From Bacillota bacterium (GTDB lineage Bacteria > Bacillota > Clostridia > Christensenellales > SZUA-584): a stretch of 64,000 nucleotides of DNA. The position numbers and the translations under genes were made by a program. Numbering within the stretch: position 1 is the stretch's first letter; each line of letters starts with the position of its first letter. Below the pieces are notes generated by a model. That model saw only the letters and a program-made list of their open reading frames with translations. It had not been told where the DNA came from and ran no database searches. Shown one piece after another: positions 16,282 to 25,310 of the stretch. The stretch spans positions 210,464 through 274,463 of the forward strand of contig JAEWRI010000046.1 in assembly GCA_023460085.1 (NCBI GenBank), given 5' to 3'.

Positions 16282-16959
16282 ATGATACGAAAAGCATGGG
16301 CGGCGACAGCAAGCCTGGCGCTGATCTTGATGATGGCAGCGGGTTGCCAGTCCAGCGCAGGCAGCACCATCAGTGCCTCCGCCGCGGGAGAAACAACGAT
16401 ATACGGACAGGTCACAGCAATTGACGGCAGCAGCATTACGCTCGCTCTGGCCACAGTGTCACAGAATGCTCCTTCCGGCGAAATGCCGTCGGGTGAAATG
16501 CCGTCGGGAGATATGCCCGCAATGCCATCGGACGGCTCAATCCCTTCCGAAGGTGCACAGCCTTCGGGTAGCCAGGATACTGACGCAGTCAGCAGTGCAA
16601 CGCAGAATACGGAAGGCGAACAGCCCTCTGGCGAGGTCCCTTCAATGCCTTCAGGCGGACAGGGCGGTCAGCGCGGCGGCGTGGAACTGACTGGAGAAGA
16701 ACAGACGATCACCATAAGCGACAATACGGCAATCACGATACAAAGCAGGGATGGCAGCACGGAAGGCGCGCTTTCTGATATCGAAGTGGGAGATATCCTC
16801 TCCGTCACAATGTCTGGTAACAGCGTCACCGCAATCACCATCATGCAGCTGGGCGGCGGTATGGCAGGCGGACAGCCAGGCGGCGGCATGGGGGGACCAG
16901 ACAGCTCAGGTGCGGCTCCTTCCGGTATGGCCTCCCCGGAAACCAGCAGCGAAGTCTGA
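16282..16959 (+). CDS. Lipoprotein with Pro/Ser/Gly repeats and OB-like domain
   Basis: A 225-residue exported protein. The lipobox is MAAGC (C21). Residues 30-62 resemble the first half of a DUF5666-type small beta domain (TTIYGQVTAIDGSSITLALA) and residues 130-190 the second half (ADNTAITIQS-like strand, then GDILSVTMSGNSVTAITI). Between them lies an unusual low-complexity insert with repeated PSGEMPSGEMPSGDMP and PSGGQGG blocks; a glycine-rich tail ends the protein. AAGGAGAAC precedes the ATG. Its role is unknown; such proteins are often flexible surface or periplasmic binders. Confidence 0.8.
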   Translation: MIRKAWAATASLALILMMAAGCQSSAGSTISASAAGETTIYGQVTAIDGSSITLALATVSQNAPSGEMPSGEMPSGDMPAMPSDGSIPSEGAQPSGSQDTDAVSSATQNTEGEQPSGEVPSMPSGGQGGQRGGVELTGEEQTITISDNTAITIQSRDGSTEGALSDIEVGDILSVTMSGNSVTAITIMQLGGGMAGGQPGGGMGGPDSSGAAPSGMASPETSSEV

Positions 16960-17034
16960 CGCATTGAACACAATAGGGTGGCCAGCGCATGCTATGCCTG
17001 CGCCATAGCCATCCTTCAATACCTCCTTAACAAC

Positions 17035-17060
17035 AAAAACCGGCACCAAGCCGGCTTTTG
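17035..17060. terminator. Bidirectional terminator between convergent genes
   Basis: CCGGC, five bases, GCCGG flanked by A-rich and T-rich tracts on both sides. It lies between the plus-strand lipoprotein gene and the minus-strand phosphatase gene and could terminate either transcript; the T tract is better for the minus strand. Confidence 0.55.
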
Positions 17061-17072
17061 TTGTATATACGA

Positions 17073-17660
17073 TTATATGCTTTGATTGAAGCGGTGTATC
17101 CGCCATTCTCCGCCAGTGTATTCCACCATGGTAATGCCTCCCATGGTGGTAATAAACTTATACCGCATCCATACCGGCAGGCCAAGGATATTGCACAGCA
17201 GAACACGGATAAACCCGTCGTGGCTGACAACAAGCACATCCTCCGCTTCCTGCCGCATGTCGTCTAAAAAGAGGTTCTGCCTCGCGATGACATCCGCGCC
17301 GCTTTCACCGCCCGGAAAACGAAGGTCGTGCGTATGCGCGACGAACTCCCGCCAAAAATCCGGATAGGCTGTCCTGGCCTCCTCCTCGCTCAAGCGATGG
17401 AACTCGCCGCCGTTGATCTCGTTTACGCGCTTGTCTACGGTAACGGGCAGGCGCTTCATGCGCGCCGCGGGCGCGGCGGTCTGCTGCGTTCGCACGTATT
17501 CACTGGCGAAAATCTTCGCGATGGGAATATCGCGGAAGTGCGCCGCGATGCGCTCCGCATCCTCAAGCCCCTTCTCGTTCAAGGGGTCGTCGGCGATCCG
17601 CAGCGTCTCATTGTAGTAATCCCCGATTGCTTTATGTCCATGCCGCGCAAAGTAAATCAT
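17073..17660 (-). CDS. Histidine phosphatase family protein
   Basis: A 195-residue protein of the phosphoglycerate mutase-like fold. The phospho-acceptor is in FARHGHKA (H7 or H9) and the second catalytic histidine is in VVSHDGFIRVLL; the arginine pocket includes ASEYVRTQQT. Such enzymes dephosphorylate sugars, nucleotides or small phosphates, so the substrate is open. The gene begins ten bases after the stop of typA and is therefore probably cotranscribed with it. Confidence 0.87.
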   Translation of the reverse strand: MIYFARHGHKAIGDYYNETLRIADDPLNEKGLEDAERIAAHFRDIPIAKIFASEYVRTQQTAAPAARMKRLPVTVDKRVNEINGGEFHRLSEEEARTAYPDFWREFVAHTHDLRFPGGESGADVIARQNLFLDDMRQEAEDVLVVSHDGFIRVLLCNILGLPVWMRYKFITTMGGITMVEYTGGEWRIHRFNQSI

Positions 17661-17670
17661 ACGATTTTCC

Positions 17671-19482
17671 TCAGCCCCGGTTGGCTGCCCTCGCCCGATC
17701 GCCTTTGCCGAGTATGGCCTTGCGCAGCCGGATGCTGACAGGCGTCACCTCCACCAGTTCGTCGTCCGCGATGAACTCCAGAGACTGCTCCAGGCTGAGT
17801 ATCGTCGCAGGTGTCAGACGCAGCGCCTCATCGCTGCCCGACGCGCGCATGTTGGTGAGCTGCTTCTTGCGGCACACATTGACGACAATGTCGTCCTGCC
17901 GCGCGTTCTCGCCTACGATCATCCCCTCGTACACCGCCATGCCCGGCCCGACAAACAGCCGACCGCGCTCCTGCGCACCGTAAAGGCCGTAGGCCGTGGT
18001 CTCTCCCGTCTCATGCACCACCAGGGAACCGCGGGAACGCTCCGGAATCTCGCCCGCCCAGGGCTCGTAGCCGCTGAAGATATGGTTCATTACGCCGTTG
18101 CCGCGTGTATCGGTCATAAATTCGTTGCGGTAGCCGATAAGACCGCGCGCCGGAATCTTAAACTCCAGCCGCGTGCTACCCGCCTCGCTGCCCATGTTCA
18201 CCATCACCGCTTTGCGCACGGCGATTTTATCCATCACCACGCCCGCATACTCTGCGGGAACGTCGATCATCAGCAGCTCGTAAGGCTCCATCGTTACGCC
18301 GTTTTCTTCCTTCGTGATGACCCTCGGGCGCGACACGGAGAACTCATAGCCTTCGCGCCTCATGGTTTCAATGAGTATGGAAAGATGCAGCTCGCCGCGG
18401 CCCGATACCTTGAACGTGTCGGTGCTATCCGTCTCCTCCACCCGCAGGCTGACGTTGGTCTCCAGCTCCTTCATCAGCCGGTCGCGCAGGTTGCGCGAGG
18501 TGACATACTTGCCCTCGCGCCCGGCGAACAGGCTATTGTTGACGATAAAGTTCATGGACACGGTAGGCTCGTCGATCTTGACGAACGGCATGGGCTCCAC
18601 GTGCTCCGGATCGCACACCGTCTCTCCGATGCCCACGTCCGGCAGCCCCGCGATGGCAATGATGTCGCCGAAGTTACCCATCTCCGTCTCGATGCGTTTT
18701 AACCCCTTGAACGTAAACAGCTTGGTAATCTTCACGTTTTCAGACTTGCCTGCTTCGCTGCACAGCACAGCGGGCATGCCGCGCTTCACGCTGCCGCGCT
18801 CCACACGGCCGATGGCAATGCGCCCCAGATATTCGTCGTAGTCCACGTTCGATACGAGAAACTGCAGCGGGCCTTCCATGTCACCTTCCGGCGCCGGAAT
18901 GTATTCCAGTATCGCGTCGAACAGTGCAAACACGTCGCTTTCCTGTCCGTCGGGCCGCATAGACGCCGTGCCTTCCTTGGCAGAAGCGTATACCACGGGA
19001 AACTCCAGCTGGTCCTCATCCGCGCCCAGCTCTATGAACAGGTCGATGATGCCGTCCAGCACGGCTTCGGGCCGCGCGCCCGGCCTGTCCACCTTGTTGA
19101 TCACCGCCATGACGTGCTTTTTGAGCCCCAGCGCCTTGCGCAGCACAAAGCGCGTCTGCGGCATGCAGCCCTCAAACGCGTCCACGAGCAGCAACACGCC
19201 GTCCACCATGGTCAGCACGCGCTCCACCTCGCCGCCGAAATCCGCGTGACCCGGCGTATCGACGATGTTTATTTTTACTCCCTTGTATTCCACTGCCGTA
19301 TTCTTCGCCAGTATCGTGATGCCGCGCTCCTGTTCCAGATCCTCGCTGTCCATCACGCGCTCGCGTACCGCCTCATTGGCGCGGAATATGCCTGTCTGAC
19401 GCAGCATCTGATCGACCAGCGTGGTTTTGCCGTGGTCCACGTGCGCCACGATGGCGATGTTGCGTATGTTTTGCTGTTGCAT
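17671..19482 (-). CDS. typA: Translational GTPase TypA/BipA
   Basis: A 603-residue ribosome-associated GTPase of the usual family length. G-motifs are AHVDHGKTT (G1), RGITI (G2), DTPGHADF (G3) and NKVDRPGA (G4), followed by EF-G-like domains and the TypA-specific C-terminal domain (GLYGAQERGRLFVGPGMAVY). TypA helps 50S subunit assembly and stress or low-temperature growth. GGAG stands eleven bases before the ATG, and a good promoter lies at 19520-19548. The phosphatase gene follows in the same direction. Confidence 0.97.
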   Translation of the reverse strand: MQQQNIRNIAIVAHVDHGKTTLVDQMLRQTGIFRANEAVRERVMDSEDLEQERGITILAKNTAVEYKGVKINIVDTPGHADFGGEVERVLTMVDGVLLLVDAFEGCMPQTRFVLRKALGLKKHVMAVINKVDRPGARPEAVLDGIIDLFIELGADEDQLEFPVVYASAKEGTASMRPDGQESDVFALFDAILEYIPAPEGDMEGPLQFLVSNVDYDEYLGRIAIGRVERGSVKRGMPAVLCSEAGKSENVKITKLFTFKGLKRIETEMGNFGDIIAIAGLPDVGIGETVCDPEHVEPMPFVKIDEPTVSMNFIVNNSLFAGREGKYVTSRNLRDRLMKELETNVSLRVEETDSTDTFKVSGRGELHLSILIETMRREGYEFSVSRPRVITKEENGVTMEPYELLMIDVPAEYAGVVMDKIAVRKAVMVNMGSEAGSTRLEFKIPARGLIGYRNEFMTDTRGNGVMNHIFSGYEPWAGEIPERSRGSLVVHETGETTAYGLYGAQERGRLFVGPGMAVYEGMIVGENARQDDIVVNVCRKKQLTNMRASGSDEALRLTPATILSLEQSLEFIADDELVEVTPVSIRLRKAILGKGDRARAANRG

Positions 19483-19519
19483 AAAAATCCCCGGTCTCCT
19501 TCCAAAATAGCCGAAGATG

Positions 19520-19548
19520 ATTATATGCTTTTGGCGAAGTGATTACAA
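19520..19548 (-). promoter_or_regulatory. Promoter of typA
   Basis: On the minus strand TTGTAA (19548-19543), 17 bases, TATAAT (19525-19520), about 40 bases before the typA start. It separates typA from the glycan module that ends at 19574. Confidence 0.75.
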
Positions 19549-19573
19549 GCATTTTTCTGTAAACCCTGATGGA

Positions 19574-21085
19574 TTACAGAGCATAAAACAACACCGATGC
19601 GGCGCAGAACAGCGCAATGAGTAAGCAGCCCGCCCAATAAATGACGTTCGCGGCCGCTTTGCGCTTTGCGCGGAGGGCATCCAGCGCGATGCCAAGGTAC
19701 AGCGCACCGGTAACGGCAGCGGGCATGATATAACGAAAATCCATGGTGCAGCCGAAGGGATAGCGGATATTGAATATGAGAAAAGCGCCCATCTGCACCA
19801 ACCAAATCCACAGCAGCCCCCAGCGCGCAAAGCCTTCCGCCTCGCGGCAGCGCGTCAGCACATACACCATGGCCGCCAGCGACGCAAGTATCAGCGCGAG
19901 ATTCAGTATTACCAGCGCGGCGGCAGCCCAGTCGTTACCCTGGAACGAGAACTCGCCGAAGAGCGAGCTCTTGAGCACATAGAGCCAGATATTACAATCC
20001 TCCCCCGACGAACAGTACAACGGATGAAAAAGCTGTTCCAGCGGAAACGACAGAAAGCGGCTGACAGCGGATTGATCCCCGCAGTACAGCCACGAGTTGT
20101 CGGCAAAACGCACCACGTAACCGAAGGGCTGACCGAACAGCACGTAGTTGCGCACGGAATACCAGAGGCCCAGCGGCGCGCACACCGCGGCAAACGCTGC
20201 GAACTGGCCGATCAGTTTTTTCGTACGCCGTTCGCGCCAGCCTTTAATCAGCACGGCAAGAAATACCGGCGCGGTAAACAACGCCGCGAGGCCGCCCGAG
20301 AGCTTGGTCATCATTGAAAGTCCGATGGACAGCGCAATGAGCAGCATGTGCTTCATGCCGGGCGCACGGTACCAGCGCACCGTGTACAGCACGGATACCA
20401 TGAAGAAAAACACCGTCAGCGCGTCGTTGTTGACGCGCGCCGACAGCTGGTAGAACGCCGGATGAAACGCCAGCACCGCAATCGCTGCGGTACGGGCGCG
20501 GCGCGGCATTCCCAGTTCCCCGCAGAGGCTGCGGCATACCCACAGCAGTGCGCATGACGCGAAGCACGGCACTATCTTCGCAGCCTCGAACACCGCTATC
20601 AGCTCACGTTGCGGCTGAAAAAGCGCGAACACCCTGACGACGAGTGCCTGCACGAAATGCTGGAAAGGCGGATGATAGAACTGGTAGTCATAGCTTGCGG
20701 GCAGCGCGCCCTGGGAATACAGGCGATACATATACGCAAAATGCCCGCTGCCCTCCAGCGTCGAAACGTCATAGTCGCGAACCGCAAAGGGCGTATAGAG
20801 CATGTAACCCACGCGCATGATGATGCCCGCGATAATCAGCACGGTGACGACGGTCTCCGCGCTGATCCCGTTCCTTTTCGGAATGCGTTTTATCAGCAGG
20901 AAGGCGAAACACAGCCCCGCGCCGGAAAGCATGACCGCCCTCACAGCGCGCTCGTCCGCGTCCAGCACAAGCGCAAACAGAATATAGCTGATGACGATGG
21001 TGATAGCGGTAATCAGATATGGGCGCATGCCCATGAAAAAGCCTGAGGCTGCGGATGCCTTGTTGATGTCATTCCCTTTTTGCAT
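19574..21085 (-). CDS. GT39/ArnT-like membrane glycosyltransferase, copy 2
   Basis: A 503-residue integral membrane protein with about eleven hydrophobic segments. The first periplasmic loop carries acidic and aromatic motifs of the GT39/PMT fold (YDVSTLEGSGHFAYM, then YQFYHPPFQHFVQAL). Such GT-C enzymes transfer a sugar from a polyprenyl-phosphate donor on the outer face of the membrane. It is clearly paralogous to the gene just upstream at 21125-22618: the C-terminal halves match segment by segment (RYPFGCTMDFRYIMP against RFPYGCTMDYRYIVP). It is the last gene of the glycan module. Confidence 0.85.
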   Translation of the reverse strand: MQKGNDINKASAASGFFMGMRPYLITAITIVISYILFALVLDADERAVRAVMLSGAGLCFAFLLIKRIPKRNGISAETVVTVLIIAGIIMRVGYMLYTPFAVRDYDVSTLEGSGHFAYMYRLYSQGALPASYDYQFYHPPFQHFVQALVVRVFALFQPQRELIAVFEAAKIVPCFASCALLWVCRSLCGELGMPRRARTAAIAVLAFHPAFYQLSARVNNDALTVFFFMVSVLYTVRWYRAPGMKHMLLIALSIGLSMMTKLSGGLAALFTAPVFLAVLIKGWRERRTKKLIGQFAAFAAVCAPLGLWYSVRNYVLFGQPFGYVVRFADNSWLYCGDQSAVSRFLSFPLEQLFHPLYCSSGEDCNIWLYVLKSSLFGEFSFQGNDWAAAALVILNLALILASLAAMVYVLTRCREAEGFARWGLLWIWLVQMGAFLIFNIRYPFGCTMDFRYIMPAAVTGALYLGIALDALRAKRKAAANVIYWAGCLLIALFCAASVLFYAL

Positions 21086-21124
21086 GTCATCCTGTCTGAG
21101 TCTGAAGAACCCTTGAGCCTGCGG

Positions 21125-22618
21125 CTATGCCGCGTAAAACAGCGCGGACGCGATACCAAAAAGCGCTATCGCCGCCACGCCGACATAGAAAAGCGCATTC
21201 GCCCAGGCGTTGTTCTTTGCCTTGATGCGATCCAGCGCAATGCCGAGGAAAAGCGCGCCAACGATGGCCGTGGGTACGATGTAGCGGTAGTCCATCGTGC
21301 AGCCATACGGAAAACGCACATTAAATACGACGAACGAGAGCATCTGCGTCAGCCAGATCCAGAAAAGTCCCCAGCGTGCAAACCCATTTACTTCTCGCCC
21401 GCGCACCATGACGTAGATCATCGCCACCAGCGACAGCAGTATGAGCGCAAAGTTTGCGATGATCAGCAGCGCCGCGAAGCCCTCCGGCGCGTCGAAGCCA
21501 AACTCCCCGAATACGGAGCACTTGACGGTATACAGCCACAGGTTGTAATCGCCATACGGCTGGCAGTAAAGCGGATTCGTCAGCTGATCCAGCGGAAACG
21601 AGAAGAAGCGCTCCGTAAATGTCCGGGTGCCGCAATACAGCTTGGACTCCGTGGAGATGGTGAACACATGCCCGAACGCCTGATCGAACTTCAGGTAGTT
21701 GCGCACCGGATACCAAAGACCCAGCGGCGCGCACACGCCGAGGAACGCCGCAAACTGGCCGAAGATGCGGCCTGCCCGGCCCTCCCTGAAGGATTTGACG
21801 AACACCGCCAAGAACACGGGCGCGGTAAACAGCGCCACTGCCGCTGCCGAGAGCTTAGTCATCATGCCAAGGCCGATGGCCAGCGCTATAAGCAGTATGT
21901 TCTTCATCGTGGGCGCGTAATACCAGCGGATGGTATACAGCACCGCCACCATAAACAGAAAGAGCATCACCGGGTCATTATTGACGCTGGCGGAGAAGAT
22001 GAAGAATGTCGGCTGAAACGCCAGCACGGCAACGGACAGCGCCGTGGCGCGCGGCGAGAGGTTCATGGTGCGGGCGAGGCTGCGCACCACCCACAGCAGT
22101 GCGCACATGGCGAAGCACGGGACCAGCTTCGCGGCCTCAAACAGCGAAGTAAGCTCCGCGCCGGGGCGGAACCACGAGAATACTTTGACGACCAATGCCT
22201 GCAAGATATGCTCGAAGGGCGGGTGATAGAATTGATACTCGTTGGTCTGCGGCAGTGTGCCAGAGGAAAACAGCTTATACATGTAGGCAAAATGACCGGT
22301 GCTGTCATACGCGCCGATGTCGTGGCCTCGCATCCCGAACGGTGTATAGAGCATGTAGCCCACGCGCATCACAATGCCCGCCGCAATCAGCGCCACGATC
22401 AGCGCCTCGGTGCGGGAGGAACACTTCTTCGACAAACAGCGCAGCAGCAGCCAGAAGCCGCAGCCGGCGAGACCCAGCCACATCAGTGCGCGGGCTGCTG
22501 CTTCGGTTCCGTCCAGCACTTCGTACAGCGCATAGGCCGCCGCGATGACCGCAGCGGTAAGAATGTACGGGCGAAAACCCGTCCAAAGCGCTTTACTGTT
22601 TATCGTGCTTCTGTTCAT
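21125..22618 (-). CDS. GT39/ArnT-like membrane glycosyltransferase, copy 1
   Basis: A 497-residue paralogue of the neighbouring enzyme with the same layout: N-terminal membrane segment, luminal loop HDIGAYDSTGHFAYMYKLF and YQFYHPPFEHIL, and further membrane helices to the C-terminus. A duplication followed by divergence is the simplest explanation; the two may transfer different sugars or act on different acceptors. Its start overlaps the upstream FAD oxidoreductase by 26 bases, so translation is coupled. The polyprenyl-linked donor could be supplied through the GtrA protein of this cluster; that is inference. Confidence 0.85.
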   Translation of the reverse strand: MNRSTINSKALWTGFRPYILTAAVIAAAYALYEVLDGTEAAARALMWLGLAGCGFWLLLRCLSKKCSSRTEALIVALIAAGIVMRVGYMLYTPFGMRGHDIGAYDSTGHFAYMYKLFSSGTLPQTNEYQFYHPPFEHILQALVVKVFSWFRPGAELTSLFEAAKLVPCFAMCALLWVVRSLARTMNLSPRATALSVAVLAFQPTFFIFSASVNNDPVMLFLFMVAVLYTIRWYYAPTMKNILLIALAIGLGMMTKLSAAAVALFTAPVFLAVFVKSFREGRAGRIFGQFAAFLGVCAPLGLWYPVRNYLKFDQAFGHVFTISTESKLYCGTRTFTERFFSFPLDQLTNPLYCQPYGDYNLWLYTVKCSVFGEFGFDAPEGFAALLIIANFALILLSLVAMIYVMVRGREVNGFARWGLFWIWLTQMLSFVVFNVRFPYGCTMDYRYIVPTAIVGALFLGIALDRIKAKNNAWANALFYVGVAAIALFGIASALFYAA

Positions 22619-24152
22619 GGTACTCTTCTTCCGTGTTCACACCCCATACCGCCGATTTGTCCGCGGAACCCGCGGCAAACAGCCTCGCGGCCTCCATCGC
22701 GGTCATCATGGAGTGATCCATGTTGTTGTAGCGGTGCTGGCCATTGCGCCCGATGCAGTATAGATTGTCGAAGCTGTCGAGGCAGGAACGCACCGCGTCA
22801 AACTGCTTGTACGAGCCGAAGTACGCGGGGTACGCCTTTTTCACGCGGATATGCGTGGCGTCCAGCACGTCTTCCTTGTCGATGATGTCGATCTTCGCCA
22901 GCTCGTCCGTCGCGAAGCGGATGAAGTCCTCCGAAGGCATGTCCCACATGGCGTCGCCCTCCGTGCAAAAATACTCCAGCCCTATCCAGACGGTGTGCTC
23001 CAAGTCGTCCACCATGTAGGGCGACCAGTTATTGAAGATTTGCAGGCGGCCTATTTTGACATCGCGCTCCTGAATGTAAATCCAGCAGTCCGGCACGATT
23101 CCGCCCACGGTTTTAAGCTTGGTCTGGTTCTTGATCTTCAGCTTTTTCAGCAGCAGACCTACGGTGATAAAATCGCGGTAAGGCAGCCCGGACGCGACAG
23201 TGCGCACGTCCGCAGGCACCGCTTCGCCCAGTGCCTCCACAAGGTCCTTCACGGGCATGCTGGAAAATACGCCGTCGCCCTCATATCCCTTTTCCTCACC
23301 GTTCTCCTGCACGCACACAGACTTTACGTGACCGTCCGCGGCGTCCACGCCGGTTACGCGGGCGTTCATGTGCAGCTCGCCGCCCATCTCCACCACGCGC
23401 TGCGCCATCAGCTCCCAGTACTGCCCTGGCCCTTTTTTGGGGTAGACGTATTGCTCTATGAGCGAGGTCTCCTGCTTTTTGGCGTCCTTCCGGAAAGGCT
23501 TTGCCAGCACCGAAAGCACCGCCTTCATCAGCGAGAGGCCCTTGACGCGCTGCGCGCCCCAGTCGGGAGAAATCTGGCTGGGATGCACGCCCCACAGCTT
23601 CTCGGTATAGTCCTCGAAAAACATTTCGTAGAGCGGCTTTCCGAAGCGGTTGATATAGAAATCCTCCAGCGATTTTTCCTCGCGCTTGAAAACGGCGGCA
23701 CGAATGTACCCAAAGCCCGCCTTGATGGTGCGCGCGAGGCCCATGTTGGCAAATGTCTGCAGCTTTAAAGAGATGGGATAGTCGAAGAATTTGCGCAGAT
23801 AGAATATGCGCGACACGCGGCCGCGCACGAGCATCACGTTGTCTTCCTTCTCAGGGTCAGGCCCTCCCGGCACCAGCGGCTTCTCACGGTCCAACAGGAT
23901 GTCGTCTTTGGAGGGCGCGCCCTGCGCGGGCATCAGCTCCTGCCACAGCGCCGTAACCTGTTCGCTTTTGGAGAAGAAGCGATGTCCGCCGATATCCATG
24001 CGGTTGTTCTTGTACACCGCCGTACGCGATATACCGCCGATGAATTCGCTCTCCTCGAAGATGACGGGAAGTATGTCGGTTTCCTTGAGCAGCGTGTAAG
24101 CGGCTGTCAGGCCCGCGGGTCCGGCTCCGATGATGATGGCTGTTTTTCGCAT
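22593..24152 (-). CDS. NAD(P)/FAD-dependent oxidoreductase of a glycan cluster
   Basis: A 519-residue flavoprotein with the dinucleotide motif AIIIGAGPAGLTAAYTLL at the N-terminus and an amine-oxidase/UDP-galactopyranose-mutase-like body (IGGISRTAVYKNNRMDIGGH near residue 38; RNGQHRYNNMDHSMMTAMEA near the C-terminus). Proteins of this type are common beside GT39 and GtrA genes and are thought to modify a lipid-linked or nucleotide sugar. Its start lies inside the 3' end of the gtrA-like gene with a 46-base overlap, and its own 3' end overlaps the next gene by 26 bases, showing a tightly coupled unit. Confidence 0.82.
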   Translation of the reverse strand: MRKTAIIIGAGPAGLTAAYTLLKETDILPVIFEESEFIGGISRTAVYKNNRMDIGGHRFFSKSEQVTALWQELMPAQGAPSKDDILLDREKPLVPGGPDPEKEDNVMLVRGRVSRIFYLRKFFDYPISLKLQTFANMGLARTIKAGFGYIRAAVFKREEKSLEDFYINRFGKPLYEMFFEDYTEKLWGVHPSQISPDWGAQRVKGLSLMKAVLSVLAKPFRKDAKKQETSLIEQYVYPKKGPGQYWELMAQRVVEMGGELHMNARVTGVDAADGHVKSVCVQENGEEKGYEGDGVFSSMPVKDLVEALGEAVPADVRTVASGLPYRDFITVGLLLKKLKIKNQTKLKTVGGIVPDCWIYIQERDVKIGRLQIFNNWSPYMVDDLEHTVWIGLEYFCTEGDAMWDMPSEDFIRFATDELAKIDIIDKEDVLDATHIRVKKAYPAYFGSYKQFDAVRSCLDSFDNLYCIGRNGQHRYNNMDHSMMTAMEAARLFAAGSADKSAVWGVNTEEEYHEQKHDKQ

Positions 24153-24661
24153 GTCTTGTCGTCCTTAAATATCAAAATCTTACGGGCAACGTAGTTCCAG
24201 ATCAGCACGACGCCCGCGACGAATATCTTGACCAGCATGTAATAGTCCTTGCCCACCCAGCGTGTGCCCAATTCCATGCCGACCTCAGTCAGCAGCAGCC
24301 CGATGACGCCTATCACCGTGAATATGATGAAGGCGCCCACCGTCTTGCCTTTGTTCTGCTGCTGGGCGCTTCTGAACACCCAGAGCAGCGAAAAAATGTA
24401 GTTAAAAACGAGTCCGAGTATAAAGCCCGCAGCCGTAGCCGCGATCAGCCGCCAATCTCCAATGACAATAGAACCCGCAGCCGTGGGGATGGCGAGCTGC
24501 CGCCCCTCCAGGCCTGTAAATACATATTGAAAGGTAAGGAACAGCGTACCCCAATCGACCAGAAACGACGCGCCTCCGACGACGAGGTAGCGGGCAAACT
24601 CCTTCACAAGCGATGTCAGCTTGTCCTTATCCAGCTTCAACCGAAAACGCTCCTTATTCAT
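24107..24661 (-). CDS. GtrA-family membrane protein
   Basis: A 184-residue protein with four hydrophobic segments. I chose the ATG at 24661 (MNKERFRLKL); the frame is open upstream but without a ribosome binding site I can recognise. GtrA proteins are believed to move polyprenyl-phosphate-linked sugars across the membrane. The family signature ARYLVVGGASFLVDWGTLF lies at the start of helix 1, and NYIFSLLWVFRS in the middle. A charged C-terminal tail overlaps the next gene. Together with the two GT39 genes this describes a flippase and transferase route for decorating surface polymers. Confidence 0.85.
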   Translation of the reverse strand: MNKERFRLKLDKDKLTSLVKEFARYLVVGGASFLVDWGTLFLTFQYVFTGLEGRQLAIPTAAGSIVIGDWRLIAATAAGFILGLVFNYIFSLLWVFRSAQQQNKGKTVGAFIIFTVIGVIGLLLTEVGMELGTRWVGKDYYMLVKIFVAGVVLIWNYVARKILIFKDDKTCEKQPSSSEPDPRA

Positions 24662-24764
24662 TCGTGATGACGCGGCATATGCCGCATGAGCATTATAGCA
24701 AACCCCAAGGGTAAATGCCACCTTTCGGAGTGACATTCTCAGAAATTTCACGGAATATGGAAAC

Positions 24765-25265
24765 TTACCGCCGGATGCCCTCAATGTGGAGGAATCGCAG
24801 CTTCAGGTATTCGTACGTCGAGAGCGGCCGGTCGAGGCTGTCGTAGGTGTGCGTGCAGACAAGGATGTCCTCAAGGCCGCCGCGCTTGCCCGCCTCCACG
24901 ACGACCTGCGTATGCGAGAACCGCGCAGAGGTGCCCGCGAACTGCGAGATATCGCCCGGCTGCACGTCCGCAATGCCCACCTCGTGCGCGACGGGGCCGG
25001 GGCCTCCCGCCTTGCGTGTCAGAAAGTTGTAAAGGTATTCCACGCCCGTCCATGAGGGTGAGTGATCGTTGGCGCTGTTGTAATACCAGCCGAATGTGGG
25101 CGTATGGTTCATCACGCCGCCGCCCGCCAAAACGCACTGCGACGCGAAATTCGTGCAGTCCCCGCCCAGCGGATCATAGTTGTAGTATTTCGGGTTGCGC
25201 GAGAGCGCCCATTTGCGCGCATACTCCACAGCGGCTGCGCGATCATAGGGCAACAACAGCGGCAT
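24765..25265 (-). CDS. Putative amidase-domain protein (Amidase_6 type)
   Basis: A 166-residue papain-like protein. The predicted nucleophile lies in GGDCTNFASQCVLAGGG and the catalytic histidine in RFSHTQVVVE. The N-terminus YDRAAAVEYARKWALSRNP is typical of PF12671. Members usually carry a signal peptide, which is not evident here, so this copy may be cytoplasmic or exported by another route. It could cut peptide or amide bonds in cell-wall material. It leads the minus-strand glycan module but is separated from the gtrA-like gene by about 100 bases. Confidence 0.82.
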   Translation of the reverse strand: MPLLLPYDRAAAVEYARKWALSRNPKYYNYDPLGGDCTNFASQCVLAGGGVMNHTPTFGWYYNSANDHSPSWTGVEYLYNFLTRKAGGPGPVAHEVGIADVQPGDISQFAGTSARFSHTQVVVEAGKRGGLEDILVCTHTYDSLDRPLSTYEYLKLRFLHIEGIRR

Positions 25266-25310
25266 ACATTCACCCCCGCTTTCAGCATATGCGAAAGTGA
25301 TACCGCATGG

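Noticed and set aside
21080..22885. 601-codon plus-strand frame opposite the GT39 gene
   Set aside because: Rich in His, Arg and Gln, as expected from the complement of a membrane-protein gene; the minus strand has clear motifs.
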